DNA from: Drosophila miranda | Lineage: Eukaryota; Arthropoda; Insecta; Diptera; Drosophilidae | Assembly: GCF_003369915.1 (NCBI RefSeq) | Contig: NC_046677.1 | Span: forward strand, 30,956,913-31,020,912 | Length of the DNA: 64,000 nt | Direction of reading: 5' to 3' | Notes under the pieces: generated by a model | The model's database searches: none | Told to the model about the DNA's origin: nothing | The model's input: the letters and a program-made list of their open reading frames with translations, nothing else | Made by a program: the position numbers and the translations under genes | Part shown: piece by piece, positions 1 to 13,000 of the stretch | Position numbering within the stretch: position 1 is the stretch's first letter | Layout of the letters: each line of letters begins with the position of its first letter

Positions 1-2650
1 AAATCGGCCTTATTTTCTCAGTCGAGATTTTGATGCCGTTCGACAGTCTGGATCGTCACGATCCTGGCAGAGTTGGTCCTTCATCGATCTGGCCCTATTT
101 ATCGAAGATATAGCCTTCTGAAGATTTGGATTGCATATCATTAAAATCCAGGTTTCTTCAGTAGGCCTATCTGGCCTATTTATGGGCCGATCGGGGAGTG
201 GCATGTCTTTCCGTAATAGGGAGTGTCCTGCCAATCGGCCTTATTTTCTCAGTCGAGATTTTGATGCCGTTCGACAGTCTGGATCGTCGCGATCCTGGCA
301 GAGTTGGTCCTTCATCGATCTGGCCCTATTTATCGGAGATAAAACCTTCTGAAGATTTGGATTGCATATCATTAAAATTTCGGTTTCTTCATTAGGCTAT
401 ATCTGGCCTATTTATGGGCCGATCGGGGAGTGGCATGTCTTTCCGTAATAGGGAGTGTCCTGCCAATCGACTGCCATCGGAAAAAAGGACATACATTTTT
501 TCACGATTTTCGCAAAAAATCATGATGTAACCATCATTAAATTTTACAAAAATCGGCCTTATTTTCTCAGTCGAGATTTTGATGCCGTTCGACAGTCTGG
601 ATCGTCACGATCCAGACAGAGTTGGTCCTTCATCGATCTGGCTCTATTTATCGGAGATATAGCCTTCTGAAGATTTGGATTGCATATCATTAAAATTTAG
701 GTTTCTTCTGTAGGCTATATCTGGGCTATTTATGGGCCGATCGGGGAGTGGCATGTCTTTCCGTAATAGGGAGTGTCCTGCCAATCGACTGCCATCGGAA
801 AAAAGGACATACATTTTTTCACGATTTTCGCAAAAAATCATGATGTAACCATCATTAAGTTTTACAAAAATCGGCCTTATTTTCTCAGTCGAGATTTTGA
901 TGCCGTTCGACAGTCTGGATCGTCACGATCCAGACAGAGTTGGTCCTTCATCGATCTGGCTCTATTTATCGGAGATATAGCCTTCTGAAGATTTGGATTG
1001 CATATCATTAAAATTTAGGTTTCTTCTGTAGGCTATATCTGGGCTATTTATGGGCCGATCGGGGAGTGGCATGTCTTTCCGTAATAGGGAGTGTCCTGCC
1101 AATCGACTGCCATCGGAAAAAAGGACATACATTTTTTCACGATTTTCGCAAAAAATCATGATGTAACCATCATTAAATTTTACAAAAATCGGCCTTATTT
1201 TCGTAGTCGAGATTTTGATGCCGTTCGACAGTCTGGATCGTCACGATCCTGGCAGAGTTGGTCCTTCATCGATCTGGCCCTATTTATCGAAGATATAGCC
1301 TTCTGAAGATTTGGATTGCATATCATTAAAATTTAGGTTTCTTCTGTAACCATCATTAAATTTTACAAAAATCGGCCTTATTTTCTCAGTCGAGATTTTG
1401 ATGCCGTTCGACAGTCTGGATCGTCACGATCCTGGCAGAGTTGGTCCTTCATCGATCTGGCCCTATTTATCGAAGATATAGCCTTCTGAAGATTTGGATT
1501 GCATATCATTAAAATCCAGGTTTCTTCTGTAGGCTATATCTGGGCTATTTATGGGCCGATCGGGGAGTGGCATGTCTTTCCGTAATAGGGAGTGTCCTGC
1601 CAATCGACTGCCATCGGAAAAAAGGACATACATTTTTTCACGATTTTCGCAAAAAATCATGATGTAACCATCATTAAATTTTACAAAAATCGGCCTTATT
1701 TTCTCAGTCGAGATTTTGATGCCGTTCGACAGTCTGGATCGTCACGACCCTGGCAGAGTTGGTCCTTCATCGATCTGGCCTTATTTATCGGAGATATAGC
1801 CTTCTGAAGATTTGGATTGCATATCATTAAAATCCAGGTTTCTTCAGTAGGCTATATCTGGCCTATTTATGGGCCGATCGGGGAGTGGCATGTCTTTCCG
1901 TAATAGGGAGTGTCCTGCCAATCGACTGCCATCGGAAAAAAGAACATACATTTTTTCACGATTTTCGCAAAAAATCATGATGTAACCATCATTAAATTTT
2001 ACAAAAATCGGCCTTATTTTCTCAGTCGAGATTTTGATGCCGTTCGACAGTCTGGATCGTCACGATCCTGGCAGAGTTGGTCCTTCATCGATCTGGCCCT
2101 ATTTATCGGAGATATAACCTTCTAAAGATTTGGATTGCATATCATTAAAATTTAGGTTTCTTCTGTAACCATCATTAAATTTTACAAAAATCGGCCTTAT
2201 TTTCTCAGTCGAGATTTTGATGCCGTTCGACAGTCTGGATCGTCACGATCCTGGCAGAGTTGGTCCTTCATCGATCTGGCCCTAGTTATCGAAGATATAG
2301 CCTTCTGAAGATTTGGATTGCATATCATTAAAATCCAGGTTTCTTCTGTAGGCTATATCTGGGCTATTTATGGGCCGATCGGGGAGTGGCATGTCTCTTC
2401 GTCATCGGGAGACTCCTACCAATCGACTGCCATCGGAAAAAAAGACATACATTTTTTCACGATTTTCGCAAAAAATCATGATGGTTACATCATTAAATTT
2501 TACAAAAATCGGCCTAATTTTCTCAGTCGAGATTTTGATGCCGTTCGACAGTCTGGATCGTCACGATCCTGCAGAGTTGGTCCTTCATCTATCTGGCTCT
2601 ATTTATCGGAGATATAGCCTTCCAAATCCTTCGCCGACCGGCCCATAAAT
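1..2650. repeat. Satellite-like tandem array, 318-bp unit with 231- and 183-bp variants
   Basis: The motif starting TCGGCCTTATTTTC recurs at 4, 235, 553, 871, 1189, 1372, 1690, 2008, 2191 and 2509. The spacings are 231, 318, 318, 318, 183, 318, 318, 183 and 318. Full units carry a segment with CGACTGCCATCGG and a run of A/T that the short units lack. Neighbouring units differ by only a few bases. The left edge is outside the window, so the array is longer than seen here. Small reading frames of 65-73 codons repeat in every unit on both strands, but they are by-products of unit lengths divisible by three and are not credible genes. I do not recognise the satellite family. Confidence 0.93.
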
Positions 2651-2695
2651 AGCCGAGATATGGGCAAATCGGACGTCTTATGTTCAAAAACGAAA
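2622..2695 (-). repeat. Inverted fragment of the satellite unit at the array edge
   Basis: The stretch containing CCGGCCCATAAATAGCCGAG, read on the minus strand, resembles the unit segment around GGCTATTTATGGGCCGATCGG in the array. It is imperfect and sits exactly where the forward array stops. It may mark an inversion or foldback end of the array. Confidence 0.65.
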
Positions 2696-3804
2696 AATTT
2701 CAGTGCGTTTGAGGGCTCCCTGTGATTGAAAATTGAGTATTTAATGGAGTCCCTATCAAGGATCAAGAACATTTTCCAAAATAAAAATATTTAGTTTGCT
2801 CCGTTTTTGTGAACCGATGTGGGCGTGCCATGCCTTTTTTAAATCGGTATTGTTTCCCCGATAAAGGATACAGCAAGGATGATTTTTAAATATTTTTATT
2901 CATCAAAACTTAGCTTAATATATATATATATATATATATACCTAACAACAACAAGATCTACCTAGAGTGTAGTATCCCGCGTAGAGCCTTCCTTGGTGAC
3001 CTTGACCATGGTCCTTATTATCGATGGCCAGTTCGAAGAATGACGATGGCCTGTTAGGTTCGGATCTTGTAATGGGTGCGCTTCTGTCCTGCTGGGATAC
3101 GATTCCGTCTGGCTGGGATAGAACTCAGTCTGTCTCGAATACGCCTCGGTAATGCCTTGATAGGACTATGTCTGGGGGGGGAAATCAGATACGACGCGGC
3201 TTGTGGCAAAGCGTAGGGTACACACATAAGTCCTCTGTGAAGAAAGATATATTTTAAAATATGTCCAAAATTGTTTACTACGGAAGCAGAAGCCCAGCAT
3301 TTGACTCAGCGGCCTTTGAATGGGGGATGGGTGACATTGGGCGTGAAGTAATAATTCCGCCGTCGATCTCTGGTCCCTGCTGCAGTGGATGGGACGCTAC
3401 ATTGTAGACTCAGCGACACAGAAGCGGCATCAAGCAGCAGGACAGCCAGTGTGCGCCACAGTCCAGTCAGGAGCACATCCCTTGGACTTCCCGACAAGTC
3501 GGACCCAAAGGTCGACCAGGCCAAAGGCCACAGCTTCGCGCGACTGTAATTATGTCCCGAGGGGCGCACGGCTCAGTGCGACGGGGAGTTGGCGATGTCA
3601 GCTGTTTCGGTGCCAGGAGTGGACAGCCGTCATCGAGCGCACACACACTCATATGAACCGGAAAACCAGAAGCGTGTAGCCGCTGGTAAACTCTGGTGGG
3701 CATATCGGTGTCGGCAGGTACGTAAGAGGTATTCCTGGCCACCGGAGGGAGCGACTTGCTAAACTGAAAGGAAGAGTTCAATAAAGTAAATGACTAAATA
3801 ATAC
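2696..3804. other. Noncoding stretch beside the array
   Basis: This holds a perfect TA microsatellite (about 2919-2941) and a patch with repeated GGGATA-type words (3090-3180). A moderately GC-rich piece (3300-3780) has overlapping open frames on both strands. None of these frames resembles a known protein or shows convincing splice sites. Confidence 0.5.
2917..2941. repeat. (TA)n microsatellite
   Basis: An uninterrupted TA run of about 12 repeats is directly visible. Confidence 0.9.
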
Positions 3805-4083
3805 TTAAATTAATATCTTAACGCTTGATTTTTTGGAGTCCTTATCTGCGATCAGGGTATATTCTTGATTTGAAAGGAAGGAACAAGAATATATGCCGCA
3901 GTCAACATCCTCAGCCATAAATAGTTTAGTTTTCTCAGCCTGCCAATCATATTTCAATTTCTCCGCAATTCGTGGCCTGATCTGGATGTGCTGTACTCCG
4001 TCCAGCACCCCGACCACAGGTATTTTCCCAGTGCTTTGTGAGCTCCCCTCGCAGTGTTTTGGTGTGTTAAAATCCAGATCCAT
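3805..4083 (-). CDS. Doubtful 92-codon ORF with an Ig-like DxGxYxC motif
   Basis: The frame opens with an ATG immediately preceded by an in-frame TGA and ends at TAA. It has ordinary-looking codon use and mixed composition. Near residues 61-67 it reads D-C-G-I-Y-S-C, which fits the D-x-G-x-Y-x-C signature of the F strand in immunoglobulin-like domains. A plausible G-strand-like tail follows. There is no signal peptide and no B-strand cysteine with tryptophan arranged as in a whole Ig fold. It could be one exon of a larger gene, a remnant, or chance. I cannot name a product. Confidence 0.3.
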   Translation of the reverse strand: MDLDFNTPKHCEGSSQSTGKIPVVGVLDGVQHIQIRPRIAEKLKYDWQAEKTKLFMAEDVDCGIYSCSFLSNQEYTLIADKDSKKSSVKILI

Positions 4084-7000
4084 TCAAAAAGAAAAAGTTC
4101 TGTATTTTGAATTTAAAGGATTCAAAAATACATCAAATAAATTATCATCAGTCTTAATGAAGAAACATACATATGCTCTCAAATAGGACTGTAATCCGGC
4201 TGACTTCCGCTGCTAAGAATTACATTCACTGCCTCATGTTCCACACGCTTTTCCAGATTTTCAACTGGTTAAGTCCTTGTGTCGGAATGACCCTCCTCTG
4301 GTCGGATGCCCCTCGCCGTGTCAATAAATGAGCGCCAGGCATTAAATTGTAATTTTTTAATTACACACAAAAGATTTAATGACTGCGGTGGTAATAACAC
4401 ACAACAGACGTTGCCACGCCCCAGTGCCCTGGCCGCCTTTGAGGGCACAACAGTAGCAGCACCAGTAGCAGCAGCTCCGCTTTTCCAGAGCAGCTAGCGC
4501 GGAAAAGTATGCAACGCTTAATTACATAAACGTTGCTGCCCCGAAGCCGTCGTGGAGACGGGGCTGGACGGGACAGGACTCTACCGCGTGCAAGAAAAGA
4601 CCCTGCACAGACGGAAAACTAGGAGAAATCTCTCGAGCTGGAGTGCTACATCGAGATAATAAGAAAATGGGGAAAATTAAATTGTTTTTCTCTGCGCGCG
4701 CCAAGTGACCAATTAAAGCGAATAACAGTCCCCGAGTACAACTCCGAGCTGGAGCAACAGCCCCCGGACTGGGACTCTACATCTTTGGAAGACGGTTCTC
4801 CTTTTTGCTTTCTACACTTTTACTGCTTCTGCTTCTGCTTATTAGCTACTGAGATTTGCTTGAAGTACGAGTATTTGTCCCTCTGACCTGGCTTTAGCCT
4901 GTTTTTCTGTTTGTCTGTTTGTTTAGCTATAAAAATCATTTTTCTCTTTCTAATGATGCCGCAGCAATGCGCCGCGGCGGCTGGCTAAATTAGCGCCATG
5001 GGCCTTCAGCAGTCAACAGTCAAGAGTCGTGGAATACGCTGTTTCTTATCCGACTGTAAGCCACCATTGCCCTCCGCACAGTCGTAAATAAAACTTTCTC
5101 GAGAACTAACTAATATGCCAGAAGTGGGGGGCCCCACAAATCTTCTATAAAGTAAATGCGCCCACTGCATTGAAATCCTGTTACCGGCTCCTCTAGACTC
5201 CTTTTAGCTGGTTTTGCTACTTTTGCCGGCCCTCTTGTGAGCTGAGTCCGTGTTGCTCTTGCTGCCGCTGTTGTTGAATGTTTTTCGTGTGTTTGCTGTT
5301 TGTTGCCAACACACTAATTACCGCAATTAATTATGCTGCCTTGGGGAACAGAGAACATAGAACAGAGCAGTGTGGAGAAGAGAGGAGTGCAGCGTAGTCC
5401 AGGACTATTCCGGGGCAGGCCCAAAGCTAAAGCCCGTCCAATTCCTTGCTGGCAGGATGATGTCGTTACTGCTGCCATTGTTATTCGAGTGGGCGGTACG
5501 CTTCCCCTTTGACTCCAACTTTAACAGTCGCTATACTCGTATACGAGTTGGTATATGTGCATGGGGCTGGGCTTACACCCTGTGTATTCCTGTGTGCACA
5601 TTTTAAACAGCTTTTAAGCGTTTTGTGCTTCGGTCTCAAAGCGCATATCAAATGCTTCGCTTGCCATCCGCACACATAATCACACACACACACACGGAGA
5701 GAGGTGCGGCAATTTAATTCTCTTAGCCAAATGATTTTAGCCACATTACAAAAATTGCTCGTTTACGCCGTTTGAGCTGTTCCAATTGAATGCAAATTAC
5801 ATGTAAAATGATTAAAATTTCATGTTATTTTAAGCTATTTAATTGCGTGAAAGGGAAAAGTGGAAAATGGAAGTGAATATAGGAATAAATTTTTAAAAAT
5901 TAATTTATGTATTTTTACAAGTATAAGTCTATGGGCACGTTTGCTTGAATGCCTGATTGACCCAAGAAATCACTAAACAAGGGGATAAACCTAGAAATCC
6001 CTATTTCTGAGATTTTACTCGGGATGTAGGCGGGGGCTTAATGCATTTACTGCCTTACACATAACACCTATTGTTCTTTTTCCTGACCCAAATCCACTTA
6101 AAATAACACAAAAGCCATTGTTATGATGAAACGTCCTGCAACTTAATTTCAACCAAGAATTTCTTATTACCATATTTAAAATTGTTTAAAAAAGCCATTA
6201 AAATATGTAAATCATACAGAATAATTAATTATATTGATTTCAATGGTTATGTTATGGTCATAAGTGTTTTTATATCCTTAAAGTACAAATACTCTTTTAT
6301 TTTCCTCCTCAAAGTTTGTGACAAACAACATTTAATATTTATAAAAGTCAGATGATAAGGTCCAGGCTTTATACGCTTCAAATATTCCAGCATAAAGCGA
6401 TTGACAGACATGCAACAGAGCACACACATGAATATCCCCTCGAAATATATATATATATACCCTATCGAAAAAGTATCCATTATCATCCTTTACATATATG
6501 CAGGCAGGGAAAATCTCCATTGATACTTTAAGCCCTTTAAGTGGTGAGTGCGCTCAAATCCAGAGCTTTTCCAATGAAAATTGCCATTCCCACTAGCTGT
6601 GCAGTGCCCACTGCAGAATCACTAAGCGGCCATTAAGCAAATCAAAGAGTGTCATGAGTATTGTAGCAGCGGAGAAACAATTTCGCACCCAACGACACCA
6701 CGAGCAAATGCCAAAACATGCATGAAAATTGAAAATTATGTTTGAAATGCACTCAGTGTCAACAGAAAGGGCAACAGCTGGAGCTCCCACAGAGCCGGAA
6801 CTGAACACCGAACACCGAGGAGTGGAGCAGGAGGAACTTCCATATGCTGTTCTGACTCTACCACGTTTGTTTCTGTCAACGCAATGAAGTGCAACATTTC
6901 TATACAAGTGGGTGCATGAGTGTGTGTATGGGTTCTTTGAATGTGTCTTTGTCCATGTGAATGTGAATGTAGTGGCAAGGCAACACACGATACATACCAT

Positions 7001-10000
7001 ACGAACAAGCACCTTGAAGCCACTTCATATTGTAAATTTTGGTAGAAAATATTTTTAGTGCCGCAAGGATATCCGCTATGGCTCCCACGTATGCTCCCAC
7101 TTTTCCTCCACGACTCCTGCATGGATCCTTCTCCCTCTCCTGTTCTGTTCTGGCAGGAACTGCCATTGTTGGTTGCTTTTCTGTTTATTGTAGCAGCAGA
7201 AAGTTCTGCTCCTGCTCCTTCTCCTAGTTCTTGCACTCTTGGCACCTGTTCGCCTGTGCACCTTTTGTGGTCTCCTGATGTCCTGGAGTGCTTTTGTATG
7301 CATCCTAATGCAATCCTTGTTACTGCGTTTGTTTGATTGCTTCCGCAAGCAATCCTGCCACAGTGTGCTCGCTCTGATTTGTACTATTTAATTACTACAA
7401 AATAGCATATTTACTGACAGGGGAGTTATTACAGAGAGTACAAATGGACGAATGGAGATTGTTTTGAATAACAGACACACATCTTAGATGGGCAGCTCTG
7501 AAAGGCGAGAGCAACGTTCTCAAAACAGTTGCACAGTTGCAGGCCGCACATATTAATCAAGCATAATTATCACCTTCATCCACTGTGACACAGTTAGCTT
7601 CGAAACGAAATCCCTGTCCCCTCTGTGTGGCACACAGGAAATTGAGAAATTTCCCAGATAATTCTGCCAATTGCAGTTGAGCTATATTAAATTGCAAGCA
7701 AAAATGTCTGCACAGGGCTTCCATATAACTCGCACACTCATACTCGCACTCATGGCCCCATCGAAACTATATTTGCCCGGCACATAAACAAGTTGCACGA
7801 GCAGCTGCACTTGACTAAACAATACACAAGCTATAGATGGATATACAGCGGACTGCATCCGAGCGGATCGAGCGGAGCTGAGGGACTCCAAATTCGATTT
7901 CAAGCCAGGCCACACTCGAAAAAACCAAACCCAAAGATGCAGCCAGGAATTGCGCGCTTCAGGGGGCAACGGAAGATGGAGATCTGGCCATGGATTCTTT
8001 TGGGCTGCTCATAATGTCATATATATATAAGCATATATATACGATATAGAAAGCTAAGAAACAACAATAAGCGAAAGTTACAAGACGCTTGTGATGGTCT
8101 GGAAATCCCTGCCTGGCTGCACATGATTTTGGCCGAGTTGTTGCTCAAGCACGCAGCCAATCAATATCAATCGCAATTCAATTTCAGTTTCATCTTCAAG
8201 CCAGAAGTCAGACCCGGGCCAGAAGCAGCCGTCTCCTTCTGTTCCTGTTGTTGTCTGGGTTTTGCGATTTGAAAACTAGCAAAGTGCACTTTGCAGCAGC
8301 AACAGCACCACCAACATTTGATGGTAAATTACTTTAGGGAGATTTGTGTGCTGGAACCGAGGCAACTGGCGCACATAATGAGCAGCTGCCGAGACGGAAG
8401 CCAAGTAACCAGATTGCAGTCACTTCGATGAGGAACCAGAATGCAGAGCAGCATGGAGACCAAAATGGTGAACAGGATGGGGACCAGGACCTGTACGATA
8501 ACGATGAGTAGCAACTGATTTGTTAGCCGCTGGCGTTGGCATTTGTGCAAGCCGAACCCAAACCCAAGCCCCAAGCTAGATCTGGAGCTGGGGTTGCCTG
8601 GCGCCAATGTTTGCGTAAATTTGCGCAAGATTTGTTGCCATCAAACGAGCGGAGCGTCGAATTTTGCGGGTGATTAATGCGTTTGAGTGAGCGCTGCAAA
8701 TGCATTTCGCCTGTCAAAGGACTGCAGCACCCTAGGACTCGACTCCGCTCGACTCCACTCGGCGGAATGATGAATGCCTGAGCAGCATGCAGGTGCAGAT
8801 GGAGCAACAGGCAGTGGCTGTCAGTGGTTCACGAGCTTTGATTATTAATGGTCCGCCAAAGTATTTTGCCAGACTGACATGCAAATTATAAAACTTTCCC
8901 ACTGTCAACTTGAGAACTACAACTGGCCTGTCATTTGCCAGCAACCAACTCATAAAGTGCGCTCATAAAACTCCTCCCCACTGCAGACAGGAACCAGAAA
9001 GTCAAACGCCGACACAAGGATGGCGCAAACAAATAAGCAAATAAGCAGACAAGCTGGCAGTCCAATGACTGCACTTCCTTGTCGTTCCAGACAGAACGAG
9101 GGAAACTAAGCCCAAAACAGACTATAAACTAAACTAAACAAATGGCTACAAAGGAAATAAAGATATCTGGGAGACAACAAATCTTAAATACACTTACAGG
9201 ATGACTTTGAGAAAGGGAAACATTTCAGGTTTCAGTTGAGGGCTTCCAATGGCACCCTACAGGTGTTACAGCTTAAAGAAATTGCTGATTAAATAATCAT
9301 TTATTTAATTTACTTTTATAATCTTCACCCTCCCATATTCATTACGAACCCCCCATCAAAACAACAAACTATTCCTTTGAAAGAATACCCTATGCGAATA
9401 GAAGCAAAACACCCACATGGTACCTTCGTCCTTGTTGGCTCTGGGCAAATAGTGTAGCATACATTATGACCTCCGACGCTGGAGCCAAAGTAAACTGCTA
9501 AAAACAATGATAATGCCGAAACCGAAGTAAGTACTAAATGAAGCTGGCCGTAGCCGTAGCCGGGTCTATTTGGGCCACCTGTTACCTGTTTGCAACTTTC
9601 GGTTCTAATGGACCTGCCGGCAGACAACTGGAAAACAAATACACTCTAAACCGAGCCATAAGCCGTTGTGCCATTATTCGTTTACACAACTGCAAGGACG
9701 AGTGGGTGGAAGGGCACAAACGGATGCCAGGGTCGCCCATCGATAGAAATGGTTTGTTTTTCCATTGCTCTCTCTTCGGATTTCTCAGTGTCATTTCTGT
9801 GTCTAGCTTGTCTACCTTTTTATTGGCAGAATTATTATTAAAATTTACAAAGAGAAATTTGATTTAATTTTCAACTGCAAACAGTCAGTATATTTGCCTC
9901 TCGAGGCTGTTATTTACAGACTAGAAGGTGCACTTAAATATCTACATAAACAAACTATCTATAATTAAACAGGAAGGTAATGAAAGTATTTGTCGGAAAG

Positions 10001-13000
10001 TGAATGGGGGTTTTAAGTTTATACTGAATATTCTGCCATATTTTCTCGGACATTTGAAACTTTACCAAAATTTCTTTCGCACCATCCTTTAACCCATCAA
10101 TGAGATTCAATCGCCAACATCTCTCGTTGAATGGACCTAACTGACCACAAAAATAGTTTTCCCAGAAACAGTTCAACAACTTTTTATGAATTTGCTTTTG
10201 ATTTGTTTTTTGTTTTATTTGGCATTTGCTTTTCATTCTTTTTTATACTCGCCCGCAGAAATGTTGAAAAATGTTTTGCCATACAAATATTTGTAAATCA
10301 AGCGGAAACAGAATTACGAGCAACTTCCTGGTCGCATAAACTCTTTTCTCCTTCGTAAAAGGCATAAAAACGTGCCTACCAGTGGCGTGTCGAGAGCTGA
10401 TTTAATCAGCGGCTCAAGGGGGGTCTGTAGATATTTATGTTGAATTGAATACTTTCAGAAGTGCATCACAATATGCATCCAAAATATTTTAAATCTTTAT
10501 ATTAGACGGCCCCCATGACATGAATGAGTCATCGCCATCCTTGACAACATTGCAATTGGCTTAGACGATGATGCCTCCCCAAGTGCATGCTCAAAGTTCA
10601 GGCAGACATCCGAGTGACCGACCATGGTCGTTGGAACTTTTGCCAGGAACGAGAATGCGTGGCGAGTAGGGGGCGTCAGCCTTGGGTTAATGTTCCGCAT
10701 TGAAATTTTAGAGTTAGCATGTGCCGGCGCATTGGGCACGAGATTTTTTTTCTTCATATTTTTCCCTTATTTAGCCCTCATTTGTTTGTTTGTTTGTACT
10801 GTTGCTGTTGGTGTTGGTGTTTTGAACTTTAGCAGGTGTTTGAACTTGTATCTGAGTGTATTTAAGTGTGCGGTTGGTGCCTCGGAGGTATTACCCGGAC
10901 CCCAGTGCGAATGAACCTAGCTGTGCAAATCTGTGGGGTGTAACATTGCATAGGAACTTTTGTGGGAGAATATGTAAATTCTGAGCGAAATGAGTTTTGG
11001 AGGGAATAATTATCGCATAGCCAGAGTAAATACAATATGGTTTTTAAATACGTGAAATACTCGTCAAAGTCAATGATATTTCATATAAAAAAAAAACAAG
11101 TCAGATGGGATACAATTTTGTGTCCGTTTCAATCACACATATCTAAATGTTATGGGATAGGTATTTTATATAAGCCGGAATATAGTCATTTTCTCAAAAA
11201 AATTTTATCGAAAATAATTTCGGCAATTAAAAGCAAGACCGGTGTCCATTAATCGTTTTTTTTTTTACCGATTTGCACTGTTTCAAATTTAACAACGGAT
11301 AAAAGCTATTAGTTACAAAAGCGCTCGTTTAGCCAATGTACAAACCTAACCAAAAGCTTAGTACACTCAAGCTTTAACGGTTGACGTACCTGCTGAAATA
11401 GGTAACATGCGTCACCCTGTGGTCTGTGGCCATCTAGTGGACAGTAGTATAGAATTGAACTTTATTAAAAAAATAATTAATCGTTATTTTTAACAAATTA
11501 TTTTTGATTCGAATAGCTTTACTATTTTTGTAAGAATTTATCAATTGATACGAGTAATACGTAGATGATTAGAGAATGAAAATCAGAATATACTTTTTAT
11601 TCCGTAACTCTAGGAATTCTAAGCTAAGTAATATTGTACCTTCATATAATCGTTAGATACAATCGTTTTTGATGTTCCTTCTGTCTCCTAATTGCTTTCC
11701 TACCTAGACACATAAGCACATTAATTATAATCTCCTAATGTACACCAATACTCAATGCCGAAGGAATGTCACTAAGATACATATGACAGGTGAAGAGCAG
11801 GGCATAATTACAATTGACATACTAATAATGTGGGGTCACCCCAACCTCAACCTGACCTAAGAATGTCAGGTGGAATATTTGGTTGCCCATCGAGTCTACA
11901 AGTGTACGTACTGTTATTTATTTGTTGATTCCACAGAACACGCACATACTCGGATATGTGCTTGAAACTGCTCTGGTTTGATGCACCACCCAACAACCTG
12001 GCCGAATTAAGTTGGTGGTTTTTGTGGTTGAGCTACAAGTGCTTTAATTCCGAATTAAAATAACGAATTTCGAATTTCCCACACGTTCTGTACGGGTATG
12101 AGCATGGGTGCGCGCGGGCTTTGAAACACGACATGAGGCACAGAACCACAATTGAATTATAAAGTTTATCGCATGCAATTCGCAAAACTCACAAAAGGAG
12201 CAGCACGAATGCATTTTTAACTTCCCAGCAGCTCTCCCTTTGAGTGGGCTCTGCTGCTGGGGAATTCCTTTGTGCATTTCTAAGCGGGGAAGAAGCCAAG
12301 AACGAAACTGAACAGTGGCATTTTCAGGCGCAAAGTGAAAGGGTTTTAGCTTTTCCAAACTGATTCGGAGGCATCCCGGTGATGCGCGTTCCTCAAGACA
12401 GGAGACAGCCATCCAAAGGCAAAGGAAAGTGTTTCAAGCAAAAGCCCTGCTAGATTTTAGTGTACCGATTCTACAAAGACTGGATATTTTATATTTAAAC
12501 ATATTTTTCTACCTCTCCAAAAACGTGTACTTTATTTAATGACTTTAAGAGTTTCCGTAATCAATCCTCCTCCCCGATGATTAGCTATCGCTTGAGTTTT
12601 ATTGCGCATAGGACACGTGTGCCGGTTTGGCATTACCGGAAGCCCGTCCTCCACTCTCATTAAATTCCTAAGTAGATTTCAGCTTTAAGTCGCTGTCGAA
12701 CTCTCGATTTATGTACTCTGATAAGATAGCATATAATGAGGCGCAGACTGGTGGAAAACTGGGGTCAGCGCTCGATTTTTATTCTCATTTTATTCGCCCC
12801 AGTTCGATGGGCTACTACTCTGAGCAATTGCAGCCGTCTGAGACAGATTTGGCTGTGCTTATTTGTACAATAGCCTCGGCGTTTTGTCTTAAAGACCGCA
12901 GTTGGCTGGGGCCCCTGGATCCGTCCACTGAAGCACACAAAAGCCGCAGCCCACACGCACAGACACAGACACAGACAGACTCAAGCTCCCAGTCAATAAG

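Noticed and set aside
198..2648. Recurring 65-99 codon frames on both strands
   Set aside because: They recur only because the satellite unit length is a multiple of three; both strands are equally open and nothing resembles a protein.
3306..3781. Overlapping frames of 87, 96 and 104 codons
   Set aside because: Frames on both strands in one GC-rich patch, with no conserved motif, and mutually exclusive. Not supported as genes.
12044..12412. 122-codon minus-strand frame
   Set aside because: No domain, no splice context, and composition like the surrounding noncoding DNA.
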